Source: Chrysiogenales bacterium
Lineage (GTDB): Bacteria; Acidobacteriota; Aminicenantia; UBA2199
Assembly (NCBI GenBank): GCA_004525465.1
Contig: SPCN01000066.1
Coordinates: forward strand, 1-9,995
Direction of reading: 5' to 3'
DNA length: 9,995 nt
The notes beneath the pieces are model-generated. The model was given only the letters and a program-made list of their open reading frames with translations. It was not told the DNA's origin and searched no databases. The translations under genes and the position numbers were made by a program. Below are positions 3,630 through 9,995 of the stretch, one piece after another (position 1 is the stretch's first letter; every line of letters starts with the position of its first letter).

Positions 3630-6604
3630 TCGGCCAGACTGTCTCCCATTACCGCATCCTGCAGAAGTTGGGCGCAGGCGGAATGGGAGAAGTATTTCTG
3701 GCCGAGGACACCAAACTCAAACGCCAAGTCGCTTTGAAATTCTTACCGCGGCATCTGACGGCAAATCAGGAAGCGAAAGAAAGATTCGAGCGCGAGGCGC
3801 AGGCGGCGGCCGCACTCAACCACCCCAACATTGTCACCATTCATGAGATCGGCGAGCACGAAGGACAGATCTATATCGCCATGGAATATATAGAAGGCCA
3901 GACATTAAAGGAAATAGTTGATGTAGGGGCACGGCGCGCCGTGCCCTCCTCTGGAGACCTGCCCCTACCCATCACCCATCACCCATTACCCATAACCCAG
4001 GTCATCGCCATCGCCTCCCAGATCGCCTCCGGCCTGGCCGCCGCCCACGCCAAGGACATCGTCCATCGCGACATCAAGCTCCAGAATATCCTGATCGACA
4101 AAGACGACAGGGTGAAAATACTGGATTTCGGCCTGGCCAAGCTGAAAGGCGTCTCATCTCTGACCAAAGAATCGTCGACCCTAGGCACAGTCCACTACAT
4201 GTCGCCCGAGCAGGCCAAGGGTGAGGAAGTGGACTTACGCAGCGACCTGTTTTCCTTCGGGGTCGTGCTCTACGAATTGCTGGCCGGCCGGCTGCCCTTT
4301 GCCGGCGAGTACCAGGCCGCCGTCATCTACGCCATCATCAACGAAGACCCGCAGCCCATGGCTCGCTACAACTCGCACGTCTCGGCGGAGTTGGAGCGCA
4401 TCGTGGGCAAGGCCCTGGCCAAGGACCGGGAAGAACGGTACCAGCACGCCGACGAGCTGCTCGCCGATTTGCGCCGCGAAAAGAAAAAACTGGAATACGT
4501 GAAAGCGGGACTGGTCATCCCGGAGAAAGCCGCCCCGAAATCCAAGCATAAAATGCTGCCTTTGGCGCTGGCAGCCGCGGCCATTGCGGTTCTGGTACTG
4601 TTCATCCTTATCTTTTCCCCCTTCAAAATTCGGTTCGACCCTCAGCAGACCGTCCAAGCGGGAGAAAACTCCCTGGCTATCATGTATTTCGAGAACATGC
4701 AGGACCCGGCCGACAAAAACAGGATCGCCCAGATGATCACCGCCCTGCTGACTACCGGCCTCTCCGACTCCCCCCGCTACATCCAGGTAGTGAGCAGCCA
4801 GAGGCTCTTTGACATCCTCAACCTCCTCGGCAAAGGCGATTTGCATGTCATCGATAAGACCGTCGCCTCGGAAATCGCCCGCAAGGCGGGCGTGCAATGG
4901 ATGGTGACCGGGAAAGTGCTCAGCACCGAGCCAAATATCGTCTTGATCTCGGAGATATCGAACGTCGCGACCGGCAAGATCCTGGCCACCCAGAGGGTGA
5001 ACGGAGCTCCCGGCGAGGATCTGTTCGCTGTGATCGATAAATTGAGCCCGCAGGTGGTGAAGGCGCTGGCGCTCCCCGAGCAGGCGCAGAAGGAGCTGGG
5101 AAGACCCGTGGCCGAGGCGACCACCCACTCCGAGGACGCCTATCGTTCCTTCCTCGAAGGGCTCGAGAACTTTTACAAAGGATATACTTTTGAAGCGGAG
5201 AGTCATTTCCAAAAAACGCTGGACTACGATCCCGCTTTCGCCATGGCTTACTACTTACTGGCACTCATCAATCTGCACAATGGAAAATACCGCGAAGCCA
5301 AGACCTATATCGCCCAGGCGACCAAGTATTCGGCCAACATAACCCAGAAGGAAAAACTCTATCTCGAAGGGCTGACAGATATCACAGCGGGCCAATACGA
5401 GCGAGGGATAAAAACGATCAGGGAAATCACCAACAAATTCCAGGATGAGAAAGAGGCGTTCCTCTGGCTCGCATCTGTATACATACAAAACCTTTACAAC
5501 CCGAAAGAGGCGATCAGCTGCCTGAACAAAGCCATCGCCATCGACCCCCTTTACAAATCTGCCTATAACCTGCTCGCCTACGCCTACAATGACTCTGGAG
5601 ATTTCGAAAAATCGCTCTGGGCCATCAACAAATACATATTTCTGGCTCCAGGCGAAGCCAATCCCTATGACAGTCGGGGAGATCTGTATGCCTACAACGG
5701 GCGGCTTAATGAGGCGATAGAATCGTATAAAAAAGCGCTGGGCATCAAGCCCGAATTTTTGGTTTCCCTGTACAAGATAGGGATTCTGCATCTTTTCAAA
5801 AAAGAATACGCTGAAGCCGAAAGCGTATTCAAGGCGTTCGCCACCTCCAAAGATCTCTCCTCGCGAGCCCAGGGGAGATCCGCGCTGGCTTTAATCCCGG
5901 TATATCAAGGAAAGTTCAACCAGGGATTGACCGCCCTGTCCGACTGCATGGCCGCCACTCGAGCTGAGCGATACGCCGGGCCTGAAATAGGGCATGATCA
6001 TATCAGAAAAGCTGCTATCCACGAGGAGCGGAGCGAATTGGGCCTGGCCATCGAGGAGACCAAGGCGGGATTGGGGGTTTTCAAAAATGCCGACCTTGAT
6101 GCCCCTCTTTGGTACCGAGATCATTACGCCTATCTTCTATCCCGGAACGGCAAATGGGCTGAAGCCGAAGCCGTGGTCCGGGAATTGAAAACGGAGAGCG
6201 AAATAAATTGGGAGATCAGGTTCATGTATTGGCGGGCAGAGGGGGCCCTGGCCTTGGCAAGGAACGACCTCAAGGGCGCCCAAACCTATTTCGAAAAGGA
6301 TAAGACGAATGATTTTTGGGGCGCTTATCTCCTGGCCCGTACAGATCTGCAACTGGGTGCACTGGACAAAGCGGTGGCGGTAATGGAAAAAGCCCTCACC
6401 CGCTACTACTTTGAGAGGTTCTATGAACCGATTTTGGCCGTGAAGGCTTATTACCTGCTGGGAATGGCGTACGAGAAATCGGGGTGGAACGCCAAAGCGA
6501 TCCAGAAATATGAGCAATTTCTGGACATATGGAAGGACGCCGACGCAGGCTTGCCCGAAGTCACCGACGCCAGGCAAAGACTGGCCAAACTAAAAAAACT
6601 ATGA
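3626..6604 (+). CDS. Hanks-type Ser/Thr kinase 1 with transmembrane segment, TolB/FlgO-like region and TPRs
   Basis: The 992-residue protein starts with a PknB-like kinase domain (about 9-285). It has the P-loop GAGGMG, VALK Lys38, helix-C Glu57, HRD Asp149, Asn154 and DFG Asp167, and an activation loop with several Ser/Thr ending in SPEQ. The catalytic loop reads HRDIKLQN, with Leu where the two neighbouring kinases have Pro. A membrane segment lies at 311-330 after a basic stretch. Outside, residues about 348-480 resemble the TolB/FlgO-like domain often fused to such kinases, followed by many TPR-like helical hairpins from about 502 to the end (for example NPKEAISCLNKAIAIDPLYKSAYNLLAYAY). 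The protein should sense a periplasmic or surface cue and phosphorylate cytosolic targets; those targets are unknown. It overlaps the phosphatase upstream and kinase 2 downstream by ATGA. Residues 100-125 are encoded by a palindrome plus heptamer repeat. Confidence 0.93.
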   Translation: MIGQTVSHYRILQKLGAGGMGEVFLAEDTKLKRQVALKFLPRHLTANQEAKERFEREAQAAAALNHPNIVTIHEIGEHEGQIYIAMEYIEGQTLKEIVDVGARRAVPSSGDLPLPITHHPLPITQVIAIASQIASGLAAAHAKDIVHRDIKLQNILIDKDDRVKILDFGLAKLKGVSSLTKESSTLGTVHYMSPEQAKGEEVDLRSDLFSFGVVLYELLAGRLPFAGEYQAAVIYAIINEDPQPMARYNSHVSAELERIVGKALAKDREERYQHADELLADLRREKKKLEYVKAGLVIPEKAAPKSKHKMLPLALAAAAIAVLVLFILIFSPFKIRFDPQQTVQAGENSLAIMYFENMQDPADKNRIAQMITALLTTGLSDSPRYIQVVSSQRLFDILNLLGKGDLHVIDKTVASEIARKAGVQWMVTGKVLSTEPNIVLISEISNVATGKILATQRVNGAPGEDLFAVIDKLSPQVVKALALPEQAQKELGRPVAEATTHSEDAYRSFLEGLENFYKGYTFEAESHFQKTLDYDPAFAMAYYLLALINLHNGKYREAKTYIAQATKYSANITQKEKLYLEGLTDITAGQYERGIKTIREITNKFQDEKEAFLWLASVYIQNLYNPKEAISCLNKAIAIDPLYKSAYNLLAYAYNDSGDFEKSLWAINKYIFLAPGEANPYDSRGDLYAYNGRLNEAIESYKKALGIKPEFLVSLYKIGILHLFKKEYAEAESVFKAFATSKDLSSRAQGRSALALIPVYQGKFNQGLTALSDCMAATRAERYAGPEIGHDHIRKAAIHEERSELGLAIEETKAGLGVFKNADLDAPLWYRDHYAYLLSRNGKWAEAEAVVRELKTESEINWEIRFMYWRAEGALALARNDLKGAQTYFEKDKTNDFWGAYLLARTDLQLGALDKAVAVMEKALTRYYFERFYEPILAVKAYYLLGMAYEKSGWNAKAIQKYEQFLDIWKDADAGLPEVTDARQRLAKLKKL
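3923..3998 (+). repeat. Palindrome plus heptamer repeat inserted in frame in kinase 1
   Basis: GTAGGGGCA (3923-3931) is the inverse of TGCCCCTAC (3960-3968). Within it lies a perfect 20-bp palindrome at 3927-3946 (GGGCACGGCG and its complement) and a small CTCC-TCT-GGAG hairpin (3946-3956). Directly after come four heptamers: CCCATCA, CCCATCA, CCCATTA, CCCATAA (3968-3995), then CCC. The stretch encodes kinase residues 100-125, including GARRAVP and PITHHPLPIT, which fit no conserved kinase element. Confidence 0.88.
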
Positions 6605-9015
6605 TCGGCAATATCATTTCCCATTACCGCATTTTGGAGAAGATAGGAAGTGGAGGTATGGGGGAAGTATTCCTGGCAGAAGATACCAAGCTCGAGCGCC
6701 GGGTAGCGCTTAAGTTCCTGCCGAGGCATCTGACGGAAGACAAGGAGGCCCGGACGCGCTTCGAACGCGAGGCCAAGGCAGCCGCCGCTTTGAACCACCC
6801 GAATATCGTGACGGTTCATGAGATCGGCGAGCATGATGGCCAGGTCTTTATCGCCATGGAATATATTGAAGGCCAGACCCTGAAAGAACTGATCACCGTT
6901 CACCGTACACCGTACACCGTACACCCATCCCCTATCGCCCCTAGCCGCTTGCCCCTTGCCCAAGTTATTGAAATCGCCCTCCAAATCTGTTCCGGCCTCG
7001 CCGCCGCCCATGTCAAGGGTATCGTCCACCGCGACATCAAGCCGCAGAACATCCTGATGGATAAAAACGGCATGGTAAAAATATTGGATTTCGGTTTGGC
7101 TAAATTAAAAGGAATTTCATCACTGACCAAGGAATCTTCCACCCTGGGAACGATCCACTACATGTCGCCCGAGCAGACTATGGGCAAGGATGTGGACCAG
7201 CGTAGCGACATCTGGTCGCTGGGTGTCGTGCTCTACGAGATGCTCACTGGCAGATTCCCATTCAAAGGCGATTACGAGCAGGCGGTGATCTATTCGATCC
7301 TGAACGAGGAGCCTGAGAAAACAACTGAGATCAGAAAAGACATCCCGCCTGAATTCGATCGCATTCTGGAAAAGGCCCTGGTCAAGGAGCCGGAGGATCG
7401 CTACCAGCACGTCGACGACCTGCTGGTCGATTTGAAGCACCTCAAGCGAGATTCGCGGTCCGATCGCCAGCCGGCACCCGCGCCTTCACAGAGTAAAATC
7501 CGGCGCTGGAACCAATGGGCCTTCCCGGCGACCATCATCCTGCTGGCAGCGATCGCGGCAATTTTTTTCTACGTTCTGAAAGGGAAGCCCGGCACGCCCA
7601 TTAAGCCTAACGCCACCCAGGCCGGGCAGGGGGAGTGGACCAACTCCATCGCCGTCCTCCCCTTCCGCGATTTCAGCTCGAAGAAAGACCAGGAATACTT
7701 CTGCAACGGCATGACCGACGCCATCATCGGCCGCCTGGCGCGCATCCCCGAGCTGAAGGTGATCGCCACCACCTCGGTGATGCGCTACAGGGACACCGCC
7801 AAGGACATCAAGGAGATCGGCCGCGAGCTGCAGGTCGAGAACATCCTCGAGGGCACGCTGCAGAGGGAAGGGGACCAGATCCGCCTCAGCGCCCAGCTGA
7901 TCAGCGCCGGAAACGGCTTCCACCTCTGGGCCGATACATATGACCGCAAGCTGGACAAGGTCTTCGCCATCCAGGACGAGATCTCGCAGGCCATCGCCAT
8001 GGCTCTGCAGCTGAAGCTGAACGAGGCGACACGCAAAGCCATGAAGGCCGACCCGACCCGCAATCTGAAGGCCTACGAGAACCTAATGCGCGGCCAGAAC
8101 CTGGTAACCTCCTATCTCCTCTCCCGGCACGAAGCCGACTTCACTTCCGCCGTTGACAGCCTCCACAAGGCCATCGAGGCCGACCCCGGCTTAACCCAGG
8201 CCTATGCCGGGCTGGCCTGGGCATACGTGAACCACAGCGAGGTCACCGGAAACGAGGTCGAAGTATCCATGGCGCGGAAATACTGCGAGGCGGGCTTCCG
8301 CCTCGATCCGAACCTTGCCGAGACCAATGCCGGCATGGGCTGGGTGCGCCTCGACGCCGGTGACATCGACGGCGCCTATCGTCATTTCCTCCGGGCCATG
8401 GCCATCAATCCCAACCTCATGCCGGTCAACCACACCATCGGCCTCTTCCTCTCGCGCCTCGGGCTGGCCGGGCCCTCCATGCGCTTCATCGAGCGCTCCA
8501 TGCAGCTCGACCCCGCCTATCTCTATTCGCAGTCTGTCAAGGCCCGCAACCTGCAAATGACCGGCGATTTTGCCGGCGCCGAGGAGCTGCTGCTCCGGAT
8601 CATCCGCCTGGTCCCGGATGATCCCGAAACGCTAGCCATCTATGCCCAGCTGCTGATCAAGACCGGCCAGGCGGAGGAAGCCTATCCGCTTCTTGAGCGG
8701 GCGGAAAAGGCCACCCCGATCGAACCGCATGTCCAGAATGTGCGCGCCCTCTACTGGGCCGCCCGCGGCGACCGTGAGCGAGCTTTGCAAAGCATGCCGG
8801 AGCCCAAGGCGACCGTTTACGCCATGCTGGGCATGAGGGAGGAGGCACTGGCCCTGATGGAAAAAGAGATCGCTGCCGGAAAACTTTACCTCTACATCGA
8901 CCTGCTGCATAACCCACTCTACGACAGGCTGCGCGCCGAGCTGCGCTTTCAGGCCATCCTCCGCCAGCAGCAATTGGTCCACGAAGAACGAATGCGCAAA
9001 TACGGGAGCTGGTGA
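6601..9015 (+). CDS. Hanks-type Ser/Thr kinase 2 with transmembrane segment, TolB/FlgO-like domain and TPRs
   Basis: The 804-residue protein has a kinase domain at about 9-285 with GSGGMG, VALK Lys38, Glu57, HRD Asp145, Asn150 and DFG Asp163, all intact. The catalytic loop is the usual HRDIKPQN. A Pro/Ser/Arg-rich linker leads to a membrane segment at about 306-326. Residues about 347-470 (NSIAVLPFRDFSSKKDQEYFCNGMTD to WADTYDRKLDKVFAIQDEIS) match the TolB/FlgO-like module seen in many kinase-TPR and adenylate-cyclase-TPR fusions. TPR-like repeats fill about 488-790. The ATG at 6601 is chosen because it overlaps the stop of kinase 1 as ATGA and gives the same MIG-x-x-x-SHYRIL start as its neighbours; the frame stays open 72 bp upstream, inside kinase 1. 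The kinase half is close to kinases 1 and 3 while the outer half differs, so it probably senses something else. The insert at 97-120 is made of heptamer repeats. Confidence 0.94.
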   Translation: MIGNIISHYRILEKIGSGGMGEVFLAEDTKLERRVALKFLPRHLTEDKEARTRFEREAKAAAALNHPNIVTVHEIGEHDGQVFIAMEYIEGQTLKELITVHRTPYTVHPSPIAPSRLPLAQVIEIALQICSGLAAAHVKGIVHRDIKPQNILMDKNGMVKILDFGLAKLKGISSLTKESSTLGTIHYMSPEQTMGKDVDQRSDIWSLGVVLYEMLTGRFPFKGDYEQAVIYSILNEEPEKTTEIRKDIPPEFDRILEKALVKEPEDRYQHVDDLLVDLKHLKRDSRSDRQPAPAPSQSKIRRWNQWAFPATIILLAAIAAIFFYVLKGKPGTPIKPNATQAGQGEWTNSIAVLPFRDFSSKKDQEYFCNGMTDAIIGRLARIPELKVIATTSVMRYRDTAKDIKEIGRELQVENILEGTLQREGDQIRLSAQLISAGNGFHLWADTYDRKLDKVFAIQDEISQAIAMALQLKLNEATRKAMKADPTRNLKAYENLMRGQNLVTSYLLSRHEADFTSAVDSLHKAIEADPGLTQAYAGLAWAYVNHSEVTGNEVEVSMARKYCEAGFRLDPNLAETNAGMGWVRLDAGDIDGAYRHFLRAMAINPNLMPVNHTIGLFLSRLGLAGPSMRFIERSMQLDPAYLYSQSVKARNLQMTGDFAGAEELLLRIIRLVPDDPETLAIYAQLLIKTGQAEEAYPLLERAEKATPIEPHVQNVRALYWAARGDRERALQSMPEPKATVYAMLGMREEALALMEKEIAAGKLYLYIDLLHNPLYDRLRAELRFQAILRQQQLVHEERMRKYGSW
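6896..6958 (+). repeat. Heptamer repeat array inserted in frame in kinase 2
   Basis: Nine contiguous 7-bp units, each starting with CC: CCGTTCA, CCGTACA three times, CCCATCC, CCTATCG, CCCCTAG, CCGCTTG, CCCCTTG, then CCC. The total of 63 bp (21 codons) keeps the frame and encodes about residues 99-120 (TVHRTPYTVHPSPIAPSRLPLA). It sits at the same place in the kinase domain as the repeats in kinases 1 and 3 but lacks the GTAGGGGC palindrome. The first units differ in sequence from those in the neighbours, though the 7-bp period is kept. Confidence 0.85.
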
Positions 9016-9030
9016 ATTGGGGAACGACAA

Positions 9031-9995
9031 ATGATTGGCCAAACCGTTTCCCACTACCACATCCTGGAAAAGATCGGCGCCGGAGGGATGGGAGAGATTT
9101 TTCTTGCAGAGGATACGAAGCTAAAGCGCCAGGTAGCGCTGAAATTCCTGCCGCGGCAGATGACGACTGATCCGGAAGCGAAGGGAAGGTTCGAGCGCGA
9201 AGCCCAGGCCGCGGCCGCCCTGAACCACCCCAACATCGTCACTGTTTACGAGATCGGCGAGCACGAAGGACAGATATATATCGCCATGGAATATATCGAA
9301 GGCCGAACATTGAAGGAAATGATTTCAGGTTCCGTAGGGGCGTATAATCATACGCCCCTACCCATCACCCCTCACCCATTACCCATCGCCCAAGTCATCG
9401 ATATAGCCATCCAGATCTCTTCCGGTCTGGCCGCCGCCCACGCCAAGGCCATCGTCCATCGCGACATCAAGCCGCAGAATATCCTGATCGACAAAGATGG
9501 CAGGGTAAAAATATTAGACTTCGGCCTGGCCAAGCTCCAGGGCGCCAGCCGTTTGACCCAAAAGGACTTCACCATGGGCACGGTGCACTACATGTCGCCT
9601 GAACAGGGTCAGGGCAAAGAGGTCGACCCACGCAGCGACATCTGGTCTCTGGGCGTGGTGCTTTATGAAATGATCAGCGGCGGACTCCCCTTCAGAGGCG
9701 ACTACGATCAGGCGGTCATTTACGCCATTGTCAATGAAGACATGGTCCCGCTGCAGTCCGAAGGAAAGCAGGTTGCGCCCGCCATCGAAAAAATTATCCG
9801 CTGCTGCCTGGCCAAGAAACGCCAGGACAGGTACCCGTCGGCCGAGGCCCTGGCCGGGGCTCTTCGGGATCCGCAGGGCGCCAGGGCGGCAACCAAACCG
9901 GAGAAAAGCAACGGGCGCAGATTGTCCCGGCGCGCATTCCTGACAGCCCTTTCGCTGTTGCTGCTGTCCGGCATCCTGGGATTCTTCGCCTTGAA
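9031..9995 (+). CDS. Hanks-type Ser/Thr kinase 3 with transmembrane segment (C-terminus off right edge)
   Basis: The 321 visible residues give a complete kinase domain (about 9-282) with GAGGMG, VALK Lys38, Glu57, HRD Asp145, Asn150, DFG Asp163 and SPEQ. A membrane segment follows at about 303-321, where the window ends, so the sensor half is not seen. The start is set by the shared MIG-x-x-x-SHYxIL beginning and by GGGGAA about 7 nt upstream. It begins 15 bp after kinase 2 and is probably in the same operon. In DNA its kinase domain is closest to kinase 1 (compare the HRD to DFG stretch), pointing to duplication. The membrane segment is preceded by RRLSRRAFLT, which resembles a twin-arginine motif but may simply be a basic flank. 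Residues about 102-120 are encoded by a palindrome plus heptamer repeat. Confidence 0.92.
   Translation, partial: MIGQTVSHYHILEKIGAGGMGEIFLAEDTKLKRQVALKFLPRQMTTDPEAKGRFEREAQAAAALNHPNIVTVYEIGEHEGQIYIAMEYIEGRTLKEMISGSVGAYNHTPLPITPHPLPIAQVIDIAIQISSGLAAAHAKAIVHRDIKPQNILIDKDGRVKILDFGLAKLQGASRLTQKDFTMGTVHYMSPEQGQGKEVDPRSDIWSLGVVLYEMISGGLPFRGDYDQAVIYAIVNEDMVPLQSEGKQVAPAIEKIIRCCLAKKRQDRYPSAEALAGALRDPQGARAATKPEKSNGRRLSRRAFLTALSLLLLSGILGFFAL
9334..9391 (+). repeat. Palindrome plus heptamer repeat inserted in frame in kinase 3
   Basis: GTAGGGGCGTAT (9334-9345) and ATACGCCCCTAC (9350-9361) are perfect 12-bp inverted arms around AATC. They run straight into the heptamers CCCATCA, CCCCTCA, CCCATTA, CCCATCG (9361-9388) and CCC. 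The layout and outer arms match those in kinase 1, but the palindrome core is different (GTAT here, an ACGGCG core there). It encodes VGAYNHTPLPITPHPLPIA. Confidence 0.9.

Noticed and set aside
3968..4000. Heptamer repeats as telomere-like or origin iterons
   Set aside because: They are short, internal to a coding frame and recur at the same codon position in paralogues, which fits neither a replicon end nor an origin.
4235..5212. Minus-strand open frame of 325 codons
   Set aside because: Lies wholly antisense within kinase 1, which has clear kinase, membrane and TPR features; the reverse frame shows only composition-driven Gly/His/Gln/Val runs.
6529..6600. N-terminal extension of kinase 2 (MEGRRRRLARSHRR...)
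   Set aside because: It is the out-of-frame reading of the end of kinase 1; the ATG at 6601 matches the start shared by all three kinases.

Overview
The window carries a bacterial regulatory locus built almost entirely from signal-transduction genes. No RNA gene, CRISPR array, insertion sequence or metabolic gene is visible. The GC-rich coding style, and Hanks-type kinases that begin MIG-x-x-x-SHYRIL and are fused to TolB/FlgO-like and TPR modules, resemble proteins common in Acidobacteriota and Candidatus Aminicenantes. That assignment is inferred from protein style; no marker gene is present.

Left part (1-1123, minus strand): an ECF-type sigma factor gene is followed downstream by a single-pass membrane protein. 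That protein runs off the left edge and contains a tandem 9-residue repeat (27 bp at the DNA level). The pair is arranged like a sigma/anti-sigma operon, but no known anti-sigma domain is recognisable. Between positions 1124 and 1303 lie two back-to-back promoters of near-perfect sigma70 type, one for the sigma gene and one for the rightward genes, plus a 13-bp palindrome in the sigma leader.

Middle part (1304-3629, plus strand): an RsbW-like HATPase and an RsbV-like STAS antagonist overlap by ATGA. They are followed by a probable intrinsic terminator, a new promoter and an RsbU/SpoIIE-type PP2C phosphatase with a GAF sensor domain. These are the three classes of component in a partner-switching module: a kinase/anti-sigma, an antagonist, and the phosphatase that reactivates the antagonist.

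Right part (3626-9995, plus strand): three consecutive Hanks-type Ser/Thr kinases. The first overlaps the phosphatase gene by ATGA, the second overlaps the first in the same way, and the third starts 15 bp after the second and is cut by the right edge. All have an N-terminal kinase domain and one membrane segment. Kinases 1 and 2 then have a TolB/FlgO-like domain and TPRs outside the membrane. The kinase halves are very alike and the sensor halves diverge, which suggests tandem duplication.

The most unusual signal lies inside the kinase genes. At the same place in each kinase domain (between helices D and E) there is an in-frame low-complexity insert made of degenerate 7-bp tandem repeats. 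In kinases 1 and 3 it is preceded by a palindrome bounded by GTAGGGGC and GCCCCTAC whose core differs between the two genes. This looks like a dispersed palindrome/heptamer repeat element that lodged in, or was recycled within, protein-coding sequence.
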